Source: Bacillota bacterium
Lineage (GTDB): Bacteria; Bacillota_I; Bacilli_A; RF39; UBA660
Direction of reading: 5' to 3'
Length of the DNA stretch: 64,000 nt
NCBI GenBank assembly: GCA_023430885.1
Contig: JAEYYH010000006.1
Coordinates: forward strand, 62,001 to 126,000
In this document: positions 1 to 9,140 of the stretch, one piece after another
Layout of the letters: every line of letters begins with the position of its first letter
Position numbering within the stretch: position 1 is the stretch's first letter
Position numbers and translations under genes: made by a program
The notes under the pieces: model-generated
What the model saw: the letters and a program-made list of their open reading frames with translations, nothing else
Told to the model about the DNA's origin: nothing
The model's database searches: none

Positions 1-2
1 AC

Positions 3-2042
3 GTTGATGGCAACTGTAATTATAGTGGCGATGGTGGTAATACTGGCGGAGACTTACTTGTTGATAAGATACAAGAACTAAGAGGTTCTGAGCTTACGGC
101 AGGAGTAAATCTTGGAACTGATGAGTATGATCTTGCAATATCATCAAATGGTTCAACTGTTGGGTATTACACTGATAAATCATTTACTGGTTCTAATCCA
201 AACAATTATATAACAGTTGATGGAAAAGAATTTAGAATTTTATCATTAACTAGTCAAGGTATTACAGTAGTTGGTGATGCAGATGGTTATATAACAGATG
301 AAGGATATGGCAGTACCAGTATATCTGCAAGATTTTATAATAATTTTAATATATTAGGATTAGTAAGACTTGCAAATTTCTTTACTTCAGTTAGAAGTGG
401 AAGTTCAAATAGTTTTGATGATAGTGATGGTTTCAAAATTGACTATGGCAAATGGGGTAGCGGAGAAGTTACTGATTCGTACTCAATGTTATCATTCTAT
501 GACTATGAACAAGCAATTAATAGAAATAACTATGCTAGTTGTTTAAAAAATAGTAGTGCAGGTGATGCAAGAACAGCATTTACTGATTGCGCACAACCAA
601 GCTGGCTTGGTAATAATGTATATTTAAATATAGGATTTTACTTTTATGGTACAGGAGCCGTGTCACCAGGATACTTAGATAATGGTAAATTTGCAATAGC
701 CGATTCTTACGGAAACGGTGATGATGGTGTATGTACGGATTGTACGAAAAAATTTAAAGTACTTGTAAGAAATGATTCATATTATGTATCAGGAACAGGT
801 ACGAAGGCAGATCCTTTTATATATGAATCCGCATACGATCCAGGTAATTTTTCACAAGATAGCTGTTATTTATTAGATGGAACAGGCAGTGTTATTCAAG
901 CATTTGATAATTCTAATACTGATTGTTCAAAAAATATAACAATACCGGCGAGTATAAATGGCAAACCAATAACTGAAATTGCACCATATGCATTTCAAAA
1001 TTCAAGTATTTCTTATGTGGATTTCAGTAAAGCAACTAATTTAGTAAGCATAGGTGAATCTGCTTTTGCTGGTAATGTAATATCTGAACCAATAACGTTA
1101 CCACAAAATATTACCCAAATAGAGAATGGCGTATTTGCAAATAATGCTATTTCAGGGGAGCTTATTATACCAAGTAAAATAACTAGTATTGGGGTTAATG
1201 CCTTTGCTTCCAATGAAATAGAAACATTAACTTTTGCAAGTGGAAGTGCACTTACAAATATTGGCTGGCAAGCTTTTTCAGAAAATTATAGTTTAGCAGG
1301 CACTGTTGATTTACCAGCAACAATTACATCTATGGATGATAGTGTGTTCTGTTGGACAAATATAAGTACATTAAATATACCTAATGGTGTAAGTGGACTT
1401 TCGAGTGGAGCACTTAATTGTACTGATAATTTAAATACAATTAATGTAGACCAATTATACAATGGTTTAGATAATTATCCTTGGGGAAATTCTACTGCTA
1501 CTATTAACTGGCTTAGAGCAGTAACTTATAGTTTAACTTATGATAATGGTCAGGTAGCAATGAATAATGCTTGTCTTAAAAGTGGTAATTATATAGGAAA
1601 TTGTACTGTTACTATTAGTTCTAGTCAAGTTGGTTATAAACTCGTTAGTTATAAGTTAAATGGTGTATCAATGACTTCAAATACATTTGTTATGCCAAAC
1701 GAAAATGCTACTATAACTGATATAGTTTTAGCACAGGGATATACTTTGGAGAGTGCTCATCCATATTCAGATAATATGGATCAAACCTATACGGCAACAG
1801 TTCCAGGTGCCACTAAAATACAAGTGACATTTGACGACTCAACTTTTGTTGAAAACGGTTATGATAAAATATATCTGACTGATGGTACAGGAACTCAAGT
1901 AGGAACGTCAAGTTATTACACAAGTTCTGGTTTAGCAAATAAGGTATTTATAGTAAATGGTAATACTATAAATGTTAGATTGACTTCTGATAGTAGTGCA
2001 ACCTATTATGGATTCAAAGCAGAAATAGTAAAATATCAATAA
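3..2042 (+). CDS. Surface protein with BspA-type leucine-rich repeats and a C-terminal CUB-like domain (5' partial)
   Basis: The reading frame is open from base 3 to the stop at 2040-2042, so the start lies upstream; the ATG at 486 is internal. After a Gly/Asn-rich stretch (about 21-56), about bases 936-1400 encode six or so short repeats with an I..xAF core (PYAF, ESAF, NGVF, VNAF, WQAF, DSVF), typical of BspA/TpLRR-type leucine-rich repeats (LRR_5). The last 100 or so residues (from about base 1722) contain GYDKIYLTDGTG, then NTINVRLTSDSS and YYGFKAEI, which resembles a bacterial CUB-like jelly-roll domain. Several cysteines and the repeat type suggest an exported adhesin or binding protein. 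The N-terminus is missing, so anchoring is unknown; the prepilin-like proteins at 36 kb show one possible architecture. Followed directly by a terminator. Confidence 0.8.
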   Translation, partial: VDGNCNYSGDGGNTGGDLLVDKIQELRGSELTAGVNLGTDEYDLAISSNGSTVGYYTDKSFTGSNPNNYITVDGKEFRILSLTSQGITVVGDADGYITDEGYGSTSISARFYNNFNILGLVRLANFFTSVRSGSSNSFDDSDGFKIDYGKWGSGEVTDSYSMLSFYDYEQAINRNNYASCLKNSSAGDARTAFTDCAQPSWLGNNVYLNIGFYFYGTGAVSPGYLDNGKFAIADSYGNGDDGVCTDCTKKFKVLVRNDSYYVSGTGTKADPFIYESAYDPGNFSQDSCYLLDGTGSVIQAFDNSNTDCSKNITIPASINGKPITEIAPYAFQNSSISYVDFSKATNLVSIGESAFAGNVISEPITLPQNITQIENGVFANNAISGELIIPSKITSIGVNAFASNEIETLTFASGSALTNIGWQAFSENYSLAGTVDLPATITSMDDSVFCWTNISTLNIPNGVSGLSSGALNCTDNLNTINVDQLYNGLDNYPWGNSTATINWLRAVTYSLTYDNGQVAMNNACLKSGNYIGNCTVTISSSQVGYKLVSYKLNGVSMTSNTFVMPNENATITDIVLAQGYTLESAHPYSDNMDQTYTATVPGATKIQVTFDDSTFVENGYDKIYLTDGTGTQVGTSSYYTSSGLANKVFIVNGNTINVRLTSDSSATYYGFKAEIVKYQ

Positions 2043-2043
2043 T

Positions 2044-2073
2044 AAGAAAGTGTAAAAACTTTCTTTTTTTTCT
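2044..2073 (+). terminator. Rho-independent terminator of the surface-protein gene
   Basis: Perfect 8-bp stem AAGAAAGT (2044-2051) / ACTTTCTT (2058-2065), 6-nt loop, then a T run. It separates the surface-protein gene from pyk, whose probable -10 (TATAAT, 2095-2100) follows. Confidence 0.85.
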
Positions 2074-2118
2074 TTATATGTAAATAAATTATGATATAAT
2101 TATACTAGGTGATAATAG

Positions 2119-3534
2119 ATGAATAAGACAAAAATAATAGCTACTATAGGTCCATCAACTAAAGATAAAGAAGTTATCAAGCATTTGATAAAATCTGGAA
2201 TGGATGTAGCACGTATAAATTTAGATCATTCAGATTATGATTTCTGTACTGATATAGTTAATAAAATCAATGAAGTTAATGAAGAATTAGATACTAATGT
2301 AGCAATTATGTTTGATACAAGGGGTCCAGAAATACGAACAGGTAAAGTTTCTTGTGGAGCAGCAAAACTTGAAAAAGGTTCAAAGATAAGAATATATACA
2401 GAAGACATATTAGGAGATTATACAAAATTTTCTGTAGATTATCCTAATTTTGTAGATGAAATAAATTATGATAGTATTATTAAAATAAGTGATGGTCATA
2501 TAGTATTACAAGTACTTGATAAGGGTAAAGATTATGCTCTTTGTGAAGTACTTAATGATGGTATTTTAGAAGATCACAAGGGCGTAAATGTACCAGGTGT
2601 GCGTTTTAATATGCCTTTTTTATCTGATCAAGATCGTGATGATATACTTCTTGCTAATACACTTAATATAGACTTTTTAGCTCTTTCTTTTGTGCATAGT
2701 CATGAAGATATATTAGAGGTAAATGATTTATTAATAAATATGGGTAATGATCACATAGGAATTATAGCTAAAGTTGAGAATGAGATGGCTTATGAAGATT
2801 TAGATGAAATTATTAAAGTATCAGAGGGTATAATGGTTGCCCGTGGTGACTTAGGTGTCCAAGTTCCAATGGAAAGAGTTCCAGGAATGCAAAAAGCAAT
2901 AATCAGTAAATGTCATATGGCAGGAAAGGTTAGTATAGTTGCTACTGAAATGATGACTTCTATGGAAAATAATTCTATACCAACTAGAGCTGAAGTATCA
3001 GATGTAGCAAACGCTGTACTTGATGGTACAGATGCTGTTATGCTTTCTAATGAAACTACAATTGGATTATATCCAGTAGAGACATTAGAAACTATGGAAA
3101 GAATAATAGAAACTGCTGAAAAAGATGTTAATTATTTAGAATTCATGGATAGAGCAATTAGGACAGAAACTAGAGATACTACTGGTATGCTAGCGTATGA
3201 TGTTGCTGAAACTTCTAATTATTTGAAATGTAAAGCAATATTTGCACCAACCATGAGTGGTTACACGGCTAGAAAAATAAGTCGTTTTAGACCTAGTTGT
3301 CCAATTATAGCAGCAAGCCCAAGCCTTGCTACAGTAAAATCTTTAGCACTTCACTTTGGAGTATTACCTGTACTTATAGGTGAACTTAAAAGTTTTGATA
3401 GAATAATTGAAATATCAAAGAAAATGACTAAAGATATTGTTGAAATTGAACCAGGTGATAAGATCGTTTTAACAGGAGGATATCCATTTAGAGAAGTAAA
3501 ACATACTAACTTTATGAAAATAGAGGAATTATAA
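2119..3534 (+). CDS. pyk: Pyruvate kinase
   Basis: Catalyses phosphoenolpyruvate + ADP to pyruvate + ATP, the last step of glycolysis, in the cytoplasm. Length 471 aa fits the plain bacterial enzyme without the extra C-terminal PEP-utilizer domain. Seen: catalytic Lys218 in IIAKVEN, metal ligands Glu220 and Asp244 (ARGDLG), Thr276 (ATEMM), DTRGPEIRTG (66-75) with the Glu typical of K+-dependent enzymes, and PTRAEVSDVANA. Odd: the usual RLNFSHG motif reads RINLDHS (32-38), so the serine that normally helps bind K+ is Asp36. Start supported by GGTGAT ahead of ATG 2119. The GH31 gene follows 14 bases later without a terminator, so the two are probably co-transcribed. Confidence 0.93.
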   Translation: MNKTKIIATIGPSTKDKEVIKHLIKSGMDVARINLDHSDYDFCTDIVNKINEVNEELDTNVAIMFDTRGPEIRTGKVSCGAAKLEKGSKIRIYTEDILGDYTKFSVDYPNFVDEINYDSIIKISDGHIVLQVLDKGKDYALCEVLNDGILEDHKGVNVPGVRFNMPFLSDQDRDDILLANTLNIDFLALSFVHSHEDILEVNDLLINMGNDHIGIIAKVENEMAYEDLDEIIKVSEGIMVARGDLGVQVPMERVPGMQKAIISKCHMAGKVSIVATEMMTSMENNSIPTRAEVSDVANAVLDGTDAVMLSNETTIGLYPVETLETMERIIETAEKDVNYLEFMDRAIRTETRDTTGMLAYDVAETSNYLKCKAIFAPTMSGYTARKISRFRPSCPIIAASPSLATVKSLALHFGVLPVLIGELKSFDRIIEISKKMTKDIVEIEPGDKIVLTGGYPFREVKHTNFMKIEEL

Positions 3535-3548
3535 AAGAGGGTGAGATA

Positions 3549-5957
3549 ATGTATAATTTAGGCGATAACTTTAAAATACCAACAGCTGCAAATAGACCTA
3601 AAGATGAATGTGTATATAAGGGTGATAGATACCGCTTTACTATTTTATCAGAGAGACTTGTAAGATTAGAATATAGCGTTGATGGTATTTTTGAGGATAG
3701 ACCTACAGAATTTGCTTGGAATAGAAGTTTCCAAGCACCTAAATTTGTTGTTCGTGAGGATGATAAATATCTTGAAATTAAAACCCCATATTTTGTACTC
3801 TCTTATACTAAGAATAAACCATTTTATGGTGGAAGATTAAATCCTACTGCTAATTTAAAAGTAGAAATTGTAAACTCTGATAGATATTGGTATTATAAGC
3901 ATCCAGAAGTCCGAAATTATGGAGCTCCTGCTGTACTTCTTTCTACTGAAAAGAAAAAAAAGTATATGAAAAGCTTATATTCCATAGATGGATTTGCAAG
4001 TTTTGATGATAGTAATTCAGCTATTTTTAATGAAATGGGTGAATTAATTCCTAGAGAACATAAGAGTATCGATATATACTTATTTGCATATTTAAAAGAC
4101 TTTAATTTAGCTTTAAATGATTATTTTAAGTTAACAGGTTCTCCATCTTTAATTCCTAGATATGCACTTGGTAATTGGTGGAGTAAAAATGAAGCATATA
4201 CTGATGAGGATATAAAAGATTTAATTACTGAATTTGATCGTCAAGATATTCCAATGTCGATATTACTACTTGATAAAGATTGGCATAAACGCGTTTATGA
4301 AGGTAAAGAACATTTAAAAACAGGGTTCTCTTTTAATAATGAATTAATTAGAGATCCTGCTGGAATGATAAAATATTTGAATTCAAAAGGCATAAGAATT
4401 GGGTTAAATATTAATCCAACTGAAGGTATGTATTCAATTGAAAATTATTATGAAAAAGCTAAAGAATATTTACCACCAAACGAAAAAGGTGTAATTCCAT
4501 TTAATATATACGATTCTAAATTTATAGATGTATATTTAAAATTATTTATACATCCTCTAGATGCTTTAGGTGTGGATTTTTACTGGCTTGATTATTTTGA
4601 CACAAAAAATAATGAAAATCTATTTAGATTAAAGCATTATCAGTTTTATGACATGATGCGTGATTATAAACGTAGACCTATGGTATTTGGTTATAATTCA
4701 AAAATAGCACCTCATAGATATCCAATACTTTATTCTGGTAAAATAGAAGTTAGTTGGGATACTTTAAAAGAAATACCAGCACATAACAGCAATGCTGCTA
4801 ATATGGGGGTTTCTTGGTGGAGTCATGATATTGGAGGATACTACAAAGGTACTGAAGATAATGAATTATATATAAGATTTGTTGAACTTGGAGTATTTAG
4901 TCCAATTCTAAAATTTGGTTCTGATTTTGGTAAATATTATAAAAGAGAACCTTGGAAATGGAGTATTAAAACTTATGTAATAGCTAAAGATTATTTAAAG
5001 CTTAGACATAGATTAATACCTTATTTATATTCAGAAGCATATAAATATAGCACATTAGGTATCCCACTTGTACAACCTTTATATTACAAATTTCCAGAAA
5101 TGTACGATGACCCTTTTTATAAGAATGAATATTATTTTGGTGGAGAACTTTATGTATCACCAATTATATCTAAAAAAGATTATGTTATGAATCGTACAAT
5201 TCATAAATTTTATGTACCAGAAGGTGTTTGGTATGATATAACAACTGGTAAGAAATTCCCTGGTGGTAAAAGTTATGTATCATTCTTTAGAGAACAAGAT
5301 TATCCAGTATTTGCAAGAGGTGGAGCGATTATTCCACTTAGTAATAATGAAAATCTAAATGATACGACACCTCCTAAAGATTTAGAGGTAGACATATATC
5401 CAGGTAGATCTAACACATATAAGTTATATGAAGATGATGGTTTAAGTGATTTATATAAAAAGGGCTTTTACCTACTTACTAGTATAGACTATAATTACTT
5501 ACCAAATAATTATACAGTTATATTTAGAGCATTAGAAGGTAAAAGTGGTATAGTTCCTGATAAGAGAAATTATACAATTAGATTTAGAAATACTAAAAAA
5601 GCTAATGATGTAATAGTATATTTTAATAATGAACCAATACCAAATAATTCTTATGTCGATGGCACTGACTTTGTTGTTGAGGTAAAAGATATTCCAACAA
5701 TAGGTCAGCTTACAATTAACTGTAAGGGAAAAGACATAGAATTTGATGCGGTAAGACTTGTTAATGATGAAATATCAAAAATATTAAGTGACTTACCAAT
5801 TGAAACATTATTAAAAGAAAAAGTAGATGCGGTTTTATTTAGCGATTTACCAGTTAAGAAAAAACGTATTGAAGTTAGAAAGCTTAGACGTAAAGGATTA
5901 GATCATAAATTTGTCAAACTATTCTTAAAATTACTTGAATATGTTGAGCAAATGTAA
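3549..5957 (+). CDS. Glycoside hydrolase family 31 protein with altered acid/base site
   Basis: GH31 enzymes are retaining alpha-glycosidases. The N-terminal beta domain (about 1-200) leads into a TIM barrel containing VDFYWLDY, whose Asp348 is the family's nucleophile position, and WWSHDIGG followed by ELYIRFVELGVFSP, both typical of the family. In relatives the acid/base Asp lies in HRYP..(F/W)SGDT; here the segment reads HRYPILYSGKIEVSW, putting Lys398 at that place. The protein may therefore be catalytically weak, have changed chemistry, or use another acid. No signal peptide is visible, so it is cytoplasmic. Residues about 700-802 form a Lys/Leu-rich C-terminal extension. SD GAGGGTGAG precedes ATG 3549. 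Located behind pyk, suggesting use of intracellular glucosides. Family assignment is firm; substrate is unknown. Confidence 0.85.
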   Translation: MYNLGDNFKIPTAANRPKDECVYKGDRYRFTILSERLVRLEYSVDGIFEDRPTEFAWNRSFQAPKFVVREDDKYLEIKTPYFVLSYTKNKPFYGGRLNPTANLKVEIVNSDRYWYYKHPEVRNYGAPAVLLSTEKKKKYMKSLYSIDGFASFDDSNSAIFNEMGELIPREHKSIDIYLFAYLKDFNLALNDYFKLTGSPSLIPRYALGNWWSKNEAYTDEDIKDLITEFDRQDIPMSILLLDKDWHKRVYEGKEHLKTGFSFNNELIRDPAGMIKYLNSKGIRIGLNINPTEGMYSIENYYEKAKEYLPPNEKGVIPFNIYDSKFIDVYLKLFIHPLDALGVDFYWLDYFDTKNNENLFRLKHYQFYDMMRDYKRRPMVFGYNSKIAPHRYPILYSGKIEVSWDTLKEIPAHNSNAANMGVSWWSHDIGGYYKGTEDNELYIRFVELGVFSPILKFGSDFGKYYKREPWKWSIKTYVIAKDYLKLRHRLIPYLYSEAYKYSTLGIPLVQPLYYKFPEMYDDPFYKNEYYFGGELYVSPIISKKDYVMNRTIHKFYVPEGVWYDITTGKKFPGGKSYVSFFREQDYPVFARGGAIIPLSNNENLNDTTPPKDLEVDIYPGRSNTYKLYEDDGLSDLYKKGFYLLTSIDYNYLPNNYTVIFRALEGKSGIVPDKRNYTIRFRNTKKANDVIVYFNNEPIPNNSYVDGTDFVVEVKDIPTIGQLTINCKGKDIEFDAVRLVNDEISKILSDLPIETLLKEKVDAVLFSDLPVKKKRIEVRKLRRKGLDHKFVKLFLKLLEYVEQM

Positions 5958-5958
5958 G

Positions 5959-5986
5959 ACAAGTATAAAAATATACTTGTTTTTTC
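5959..5986 (+). terminator. Terminator of the pyk-GH31 unit
   Basis: 9-bp stem ACAAGTATA (5959-5967) / TATACTTGT (5972-5980) with loop AAAA, then TTTTTT, just after the GH31 stop. Confidence 0.85.
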
Positions 5987-6019
5987 ATGCTTTTTGTATT
6001 ATAATTTATCTAATGTGTT

Positions 6020-6236
6020 TGTTAAAGGCAATGAAAAAGAGTAGTAATAAATAATTTATTATTAGAGAAAATGTGGTTGGTGAAAACATTTAATAAAGAT
6101 TTATGAACTTGCTTTGGAGCTATATATAGAAATATATACGTTAACTGCGTTAAAGTAAGAGAGCATAAAGTATTATGAAATAAGGTGGTACCGCTGGGAG
6201 AATTCCTAGTCCTTATATCATAATACTTTTTTATAT
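6020..6236 (+). promoter_or_regulatory. T-box leader (leucyl-tRNA sensing) upstream of leuS
   Basis: The invariant T-box AAGGTGGTACCGC lies at 6182-6194. Upstream is a Stem I-like region with a GTGGTTGGTGAAAAC apical segment and GAACTTGCTTTGGAGC (6105-6120), where the specifier position reads CTT (6108-6110), a leucine codon, matching the downstream leuS. The terminator helix is AAAGTATTATGA (6167-6178) with TCATAATACTTT (6218-6229) and a T run; the antiterminator would use the T-box bulge. Uncharged tRNA-Leu should allow read-through. The motif is seen directly; the specifier assignment is inferred from spacing. Confidence 0.9.
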
Positions 6237-6250
6237 TATAGGAGGATAAA

Positions 6251-6598
6251 ATGGAAAATGTCTATATTGGTTTAGGAGTAATGGTGTTTATTTATTTACT
6301 ATATTTCTTAATTATTATTAATAATAAAAGAAGATTAAGTAAATATATTAGAACTAGTAAAGAAACAGTTTTAATAGGTTCAAGATATAAGGTTAACTTT
6401 GATAAAGTTAATCATAAATTAGTAGCAAATTTATTTGCTATAGCTAATGCAGTTATTATGGGATTAACATATATTATTGTTATGATGATAGATAATATAA
6501 TATTAAAATTGTTAGTGGCATTTTTAGTATTTGTATTTTTAATAGTTATTTGTTATTTAAATATAGGAAAATATATCAAAAAGAAAGAGGTAAATTAG
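6251..6598 (+). CDS. Small membrane protein of unknown function, in the leuS operon
   Basis: 115 aa, not recognised. Three hydrophobic segments are visible (about 5-24, 58-79 and 83-105), with basic loops (NNKRR, KKKEVN), so it is a small integral membrane protein. A strong AGGAGG (6241-6246) precedes the ATG at 6251. It sits between the T-box terminator and leuS, one base before the leuS start, so its expression should also follow leucyl-tRNA charging. No family motif suggests a task; it may simply ride along in the operon. Confidence 0.75.
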   Translation: MENVYIGLGVMVFIYLLYFLIIINNKRRLSKYIRTSKETVLIGSRYKVNFDKVNHKLVANLFAIANAVIMGLTYIIVMMIDNIILKLLVAFLVFVFLIVICYLNIGKYIKKKEVN

Positions 6599-6599
6599 T

Positions 6600-8996
6600 A
6601 TGTATGAATTTGATAAAATAGAGAAAAAATGGCAAGAGTATTGGGATGAAAATCAAAATTTTAAAAGTGATGATAAGAGTAGTAAGGAAAAATACTATAT
6701 ATTAGTAGAGTTTCCTTATCCATCTGGACATGGTCTTCATGTAGGACATGTTAGAAGTTATACTGCGCTTGATGCTTATGCAAGAATGAAAAGAATGAAT
6801 GGATATAATGTATTATTTCCAATGGGATGGGATGCTTTTGGAGCACCAGCAGAACAATATGCAATAAAGAATCATATTCATCCTAAAGATGCAGTAAAAG
6901 AAAATATAAAAACATTTAAAGGGCAAATCAAATCACTTGGTATTTCTTTTGACTGGAGCCGTGAATTTTCAACTACTGATCCAGAATATTATAAATGGAC
7001 TCAGTGGCAATTCTTAAAATTTTATGAGCATGGAATGGCTTATAAGGCTAAAAAAGATATTAACTGGTGTCCTGTATGTAAGACTGGTCTTTCTAACGAA
7101 GATTCAAGTGGTGGTGTTTGTGAAAGATGTGGTTCTAAAGTAGTTCAAAAAGAAAAAGAACAATGGATGCTAAAAATGAGTGATTATGCTGAAGATTTAT
7201 TAACTGGTCTTGATGATACTCATTTTGCAGATAGAATCAAATTAGGTCAAGTAAACTGGATAGGTAAAAGTACTGGGGCAGAAGTTGAATTTTCTATAAA
7301 AGATAGTAGTGAAAAACTTACAGTTTATACTACTAGACCAGACACTTTATATGGTGTTACATTTATGGTTGTATCTCCAGAACATCCAATATTAGAAAAG
7401 ATGCAAGATAAAATCCATAATATGGAAGAAGTTAATGAATATAAAGAGTTTGCAAAAAATAAAACAGAATTCGAAAGAACTGAACTTGTTAAAGAAAAAA
7501 CTGGTGTTAAGGTAGACGGTTTAAAAGCAATTAATCCTGTAAATAATACTGAAATTGAAATTTGGATTTCAGATTATGTAATGATGAATTATGGAACAGG
7601 TGCTATTATGGCTGTACCAGCGCATGATGAAAGAGATTATGAGTTTGCTAATAAGTTTAATATACCAATTATTGAAGTTATTAAAGGTGGAGATATATCT
7701 AAAGAAGCTTATACTGGCGATGGCGAAATGGTTAATTCTGGTGTACTTAATGGTATGTCAAATAAGAAAGATAGCATTGCTAAAATGCTTGAATATTTAG
7801 AAGCACAAGGTATTGGAAAGAAACAAACAAATTATAAATTACAAGATTGGATATTCTCACGTCAAAGATTCTGGGGAGAACCAATTCCACTTGTTTATTG
7901 TGAAGAGTGCGGATGGGTACCAGTCCCAGAAAAGGATTTACCTGTTCTTCTTCCAAATGTGGCAGAGTATGAACCTACTGAAGATGGTGAAAGTCCACTT
8001 GCCAATATACCTGAATTTGTTAACACAACATGCCCAAAATGTGGTGGGCATGCTAGAAGAGAAACAGATACAATGCCTAACTGGGCTGGTTCATCTTGGT
8101 ATTTCTTAAGATACATGGATCCAAAAAATGATAAAGAATTTGTATCACAAGAGAATTTAAAATACTGGGGAAAAGTAGACTGGTATAATGGTGGTATGGA
8201 ACATACTACAAGACACTTACTTTATGCAAGATTCTGGAATCAATTCTTATATAACATAGGTTTAGTTCCTTCTAAAGAACCTGTAGATATTCGTGTATCA
8301 CATGGTATGATTTTAGGTTCTAATGGGGAGAAGATGAGTAAATCAAAAGGAAATGTAATAAATCCAGATGATATAGTAAAAGAAGTAGGATCTGATGCAC
8401 TTAGAACATATGAAATGTTTATTGGTGATTATGAAAAAGATGCTGCATGGTCAACAAATGGTCTAAAAGGGTGTAAAAAGTTCTTGGATCGTATTTGGAG
8501 AATCCAAGACAGATTAAATGATAAAGAAGGTTATACTGATGAAGTATTAGTCAATAGAACAATTAAAAAAGTATCAACTGATTTAGTAAGTATGAAATAT
8601 AATACAGCTGTATCAGCTTTAATGATTATGCTTAATGAATATGAGAAATATGATACTATAACAAAAGATGATTTAAGAATTCTAATTCACTTACTAAATC
8701 CTATTGCGCCTCATATAACTGAAGAAATAAATGAAAAATCTAAATTAGGTACAGTTATTTGTGAAAGTACTTGGCCTAGTTATGATGAATCAAAAACAGT
8801 TGAAGATAGTTATACGATGATAGTACAAGTAAATGGTAAAGTAAGAGGAAAAATTGAAGTAGCAACAGATACTACTGATGCTGATATGAAAGCTTTAGCA
8901 CAAGATATAGATAATGTTAAATCTAATATTGCAGGTAAAGAGATAGTAAAAGTTATAGTAGTACCTAAAAAATTAGTTAATATAGTTGTTAAATAG
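6600..8996 (+). CDS. leuS: Leucyl-tRNA synthetase
   Basis: Charges tRNA-Leu with leucine (class I synthetase, cytoplasm). 798 aa, normal for bacterial LeuRS. Seen: HVGH (47-50, the HIGH signature) in a PYPSGHGLHVGH context, a zinc-type CPVC...CERC module near 160-180, the CP1 editing domain (about 225-410) with TTRPDTLYG, a second CEEC...CPKC pair, WAGSSWYFLRYMDP, and KMSKS at 578-582. The C-terminal anticodon-binding and tail domains are complete. The ATG follows the preceding stop by one base and has an AAAGAGG SD within the upstream gene. Controlled by the T-box leader. Confidence 0.97.
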   Translation: MYEFDKIEKKWQEYWDENQNFKSDDKSSKEKYYILVEFPYPSGHGLHVGHVRSYTALDAYARMKRMNGYNVLFPMGWDAFGAPAEQYAIKNHIHPKDAVKENIKTFKGQIKSLGISFDWSREFSTTDPEYYKWTQWQFLKFYEHGMAYKAKKDINWCPVCKTGLSNEDSSGGVCERCGSKVVQKEKEQWMLKMSDYAEDLLTGLDDTHFADRIKLGQVNWIGKSTGAEVEFSIKDSSEKLTVYTTRPDTLYGVTFMVVSPEHPILEKMQDKIHNMEEVNEYKEFAKNKTEFERTELVKEKTGVKVDGLKAINPVNNTEIEIWISDYVMMNYGTGAIMAVPAHDERDYEFANKFNIPIIEVIKGGDISKEAYTGDGEMVNSGVLNGMSNKKDSIAKMLEYLEAQGIGKKQTNYKLQDWIFSRQRFWGEPIPLVYCEECGWVPVPEKDLPVLLPNVAEYEPTEDGESPLANIPEFVNTTCPKCGGHARRETDTMPNWAGSSWYFLRYMDPKNDKEFVSQENLKYWGKVDWYNGGMEHTTRHLLYARFWNQFLYNIGLVPSKEPVDIRVSHGMILGSNGEKMSKSKGNVINPDDIVKEVGSDALRTYEMFIGDYEKDAAWSTNGLKGCKKFLDRIWRIQDRLNDKEGYTDEVLVNRTIKKVSTDLVSMKYNTAVSALMIMLNEYEKYDTITKDDLRILIHLLNPIAPHITEEINEKSKLGTVICESTWPSYDESKTVEDSYTMIVQVNGKVRGKIEVATDTTDADMKALAQDIDNVKSNIAGKEIVKVIVVPKKLVNIVVK

Positions 8997-9016
8997 TAAA
9001 ACAATAAATATAATAT

Positions 9017-9060
9017 AAAGAGGTGAAATTCTATTAAAGGAATTACACCTCTTTGTTATT
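9017..9060 (+). terminator. Terminator after leuS
   Basis: 9-bp perfect stem AAAGAGGTG (9017-9025) / CACCTCTTT (9046-9054) with a 20-nt A/T-rich loop. The trailing T run is short (GTTATT), so termination may be incomplete. Confidence 0.6.
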
Positions 9061-9140
9061 AATTTGTAAATAAAAAGTACATTCTCTTTAAAATTAACAA
9101 GAAATAAGATATAATTATTATAAATAGTAAGAGTGATATT

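Noticed and set aside
486..488. ATG at 486 as the start of the first surface-protein gene
   Set aside because: The same frame is open upstream to the window edge with matching composition, and no SD precedes this ATG.
7591..8116. Overlapping ORFs of 69, 98 and 73 aa inside leuS
   Set aside because: All lie within the uninterrupted leuS frame and have no start signals or recognisable content.
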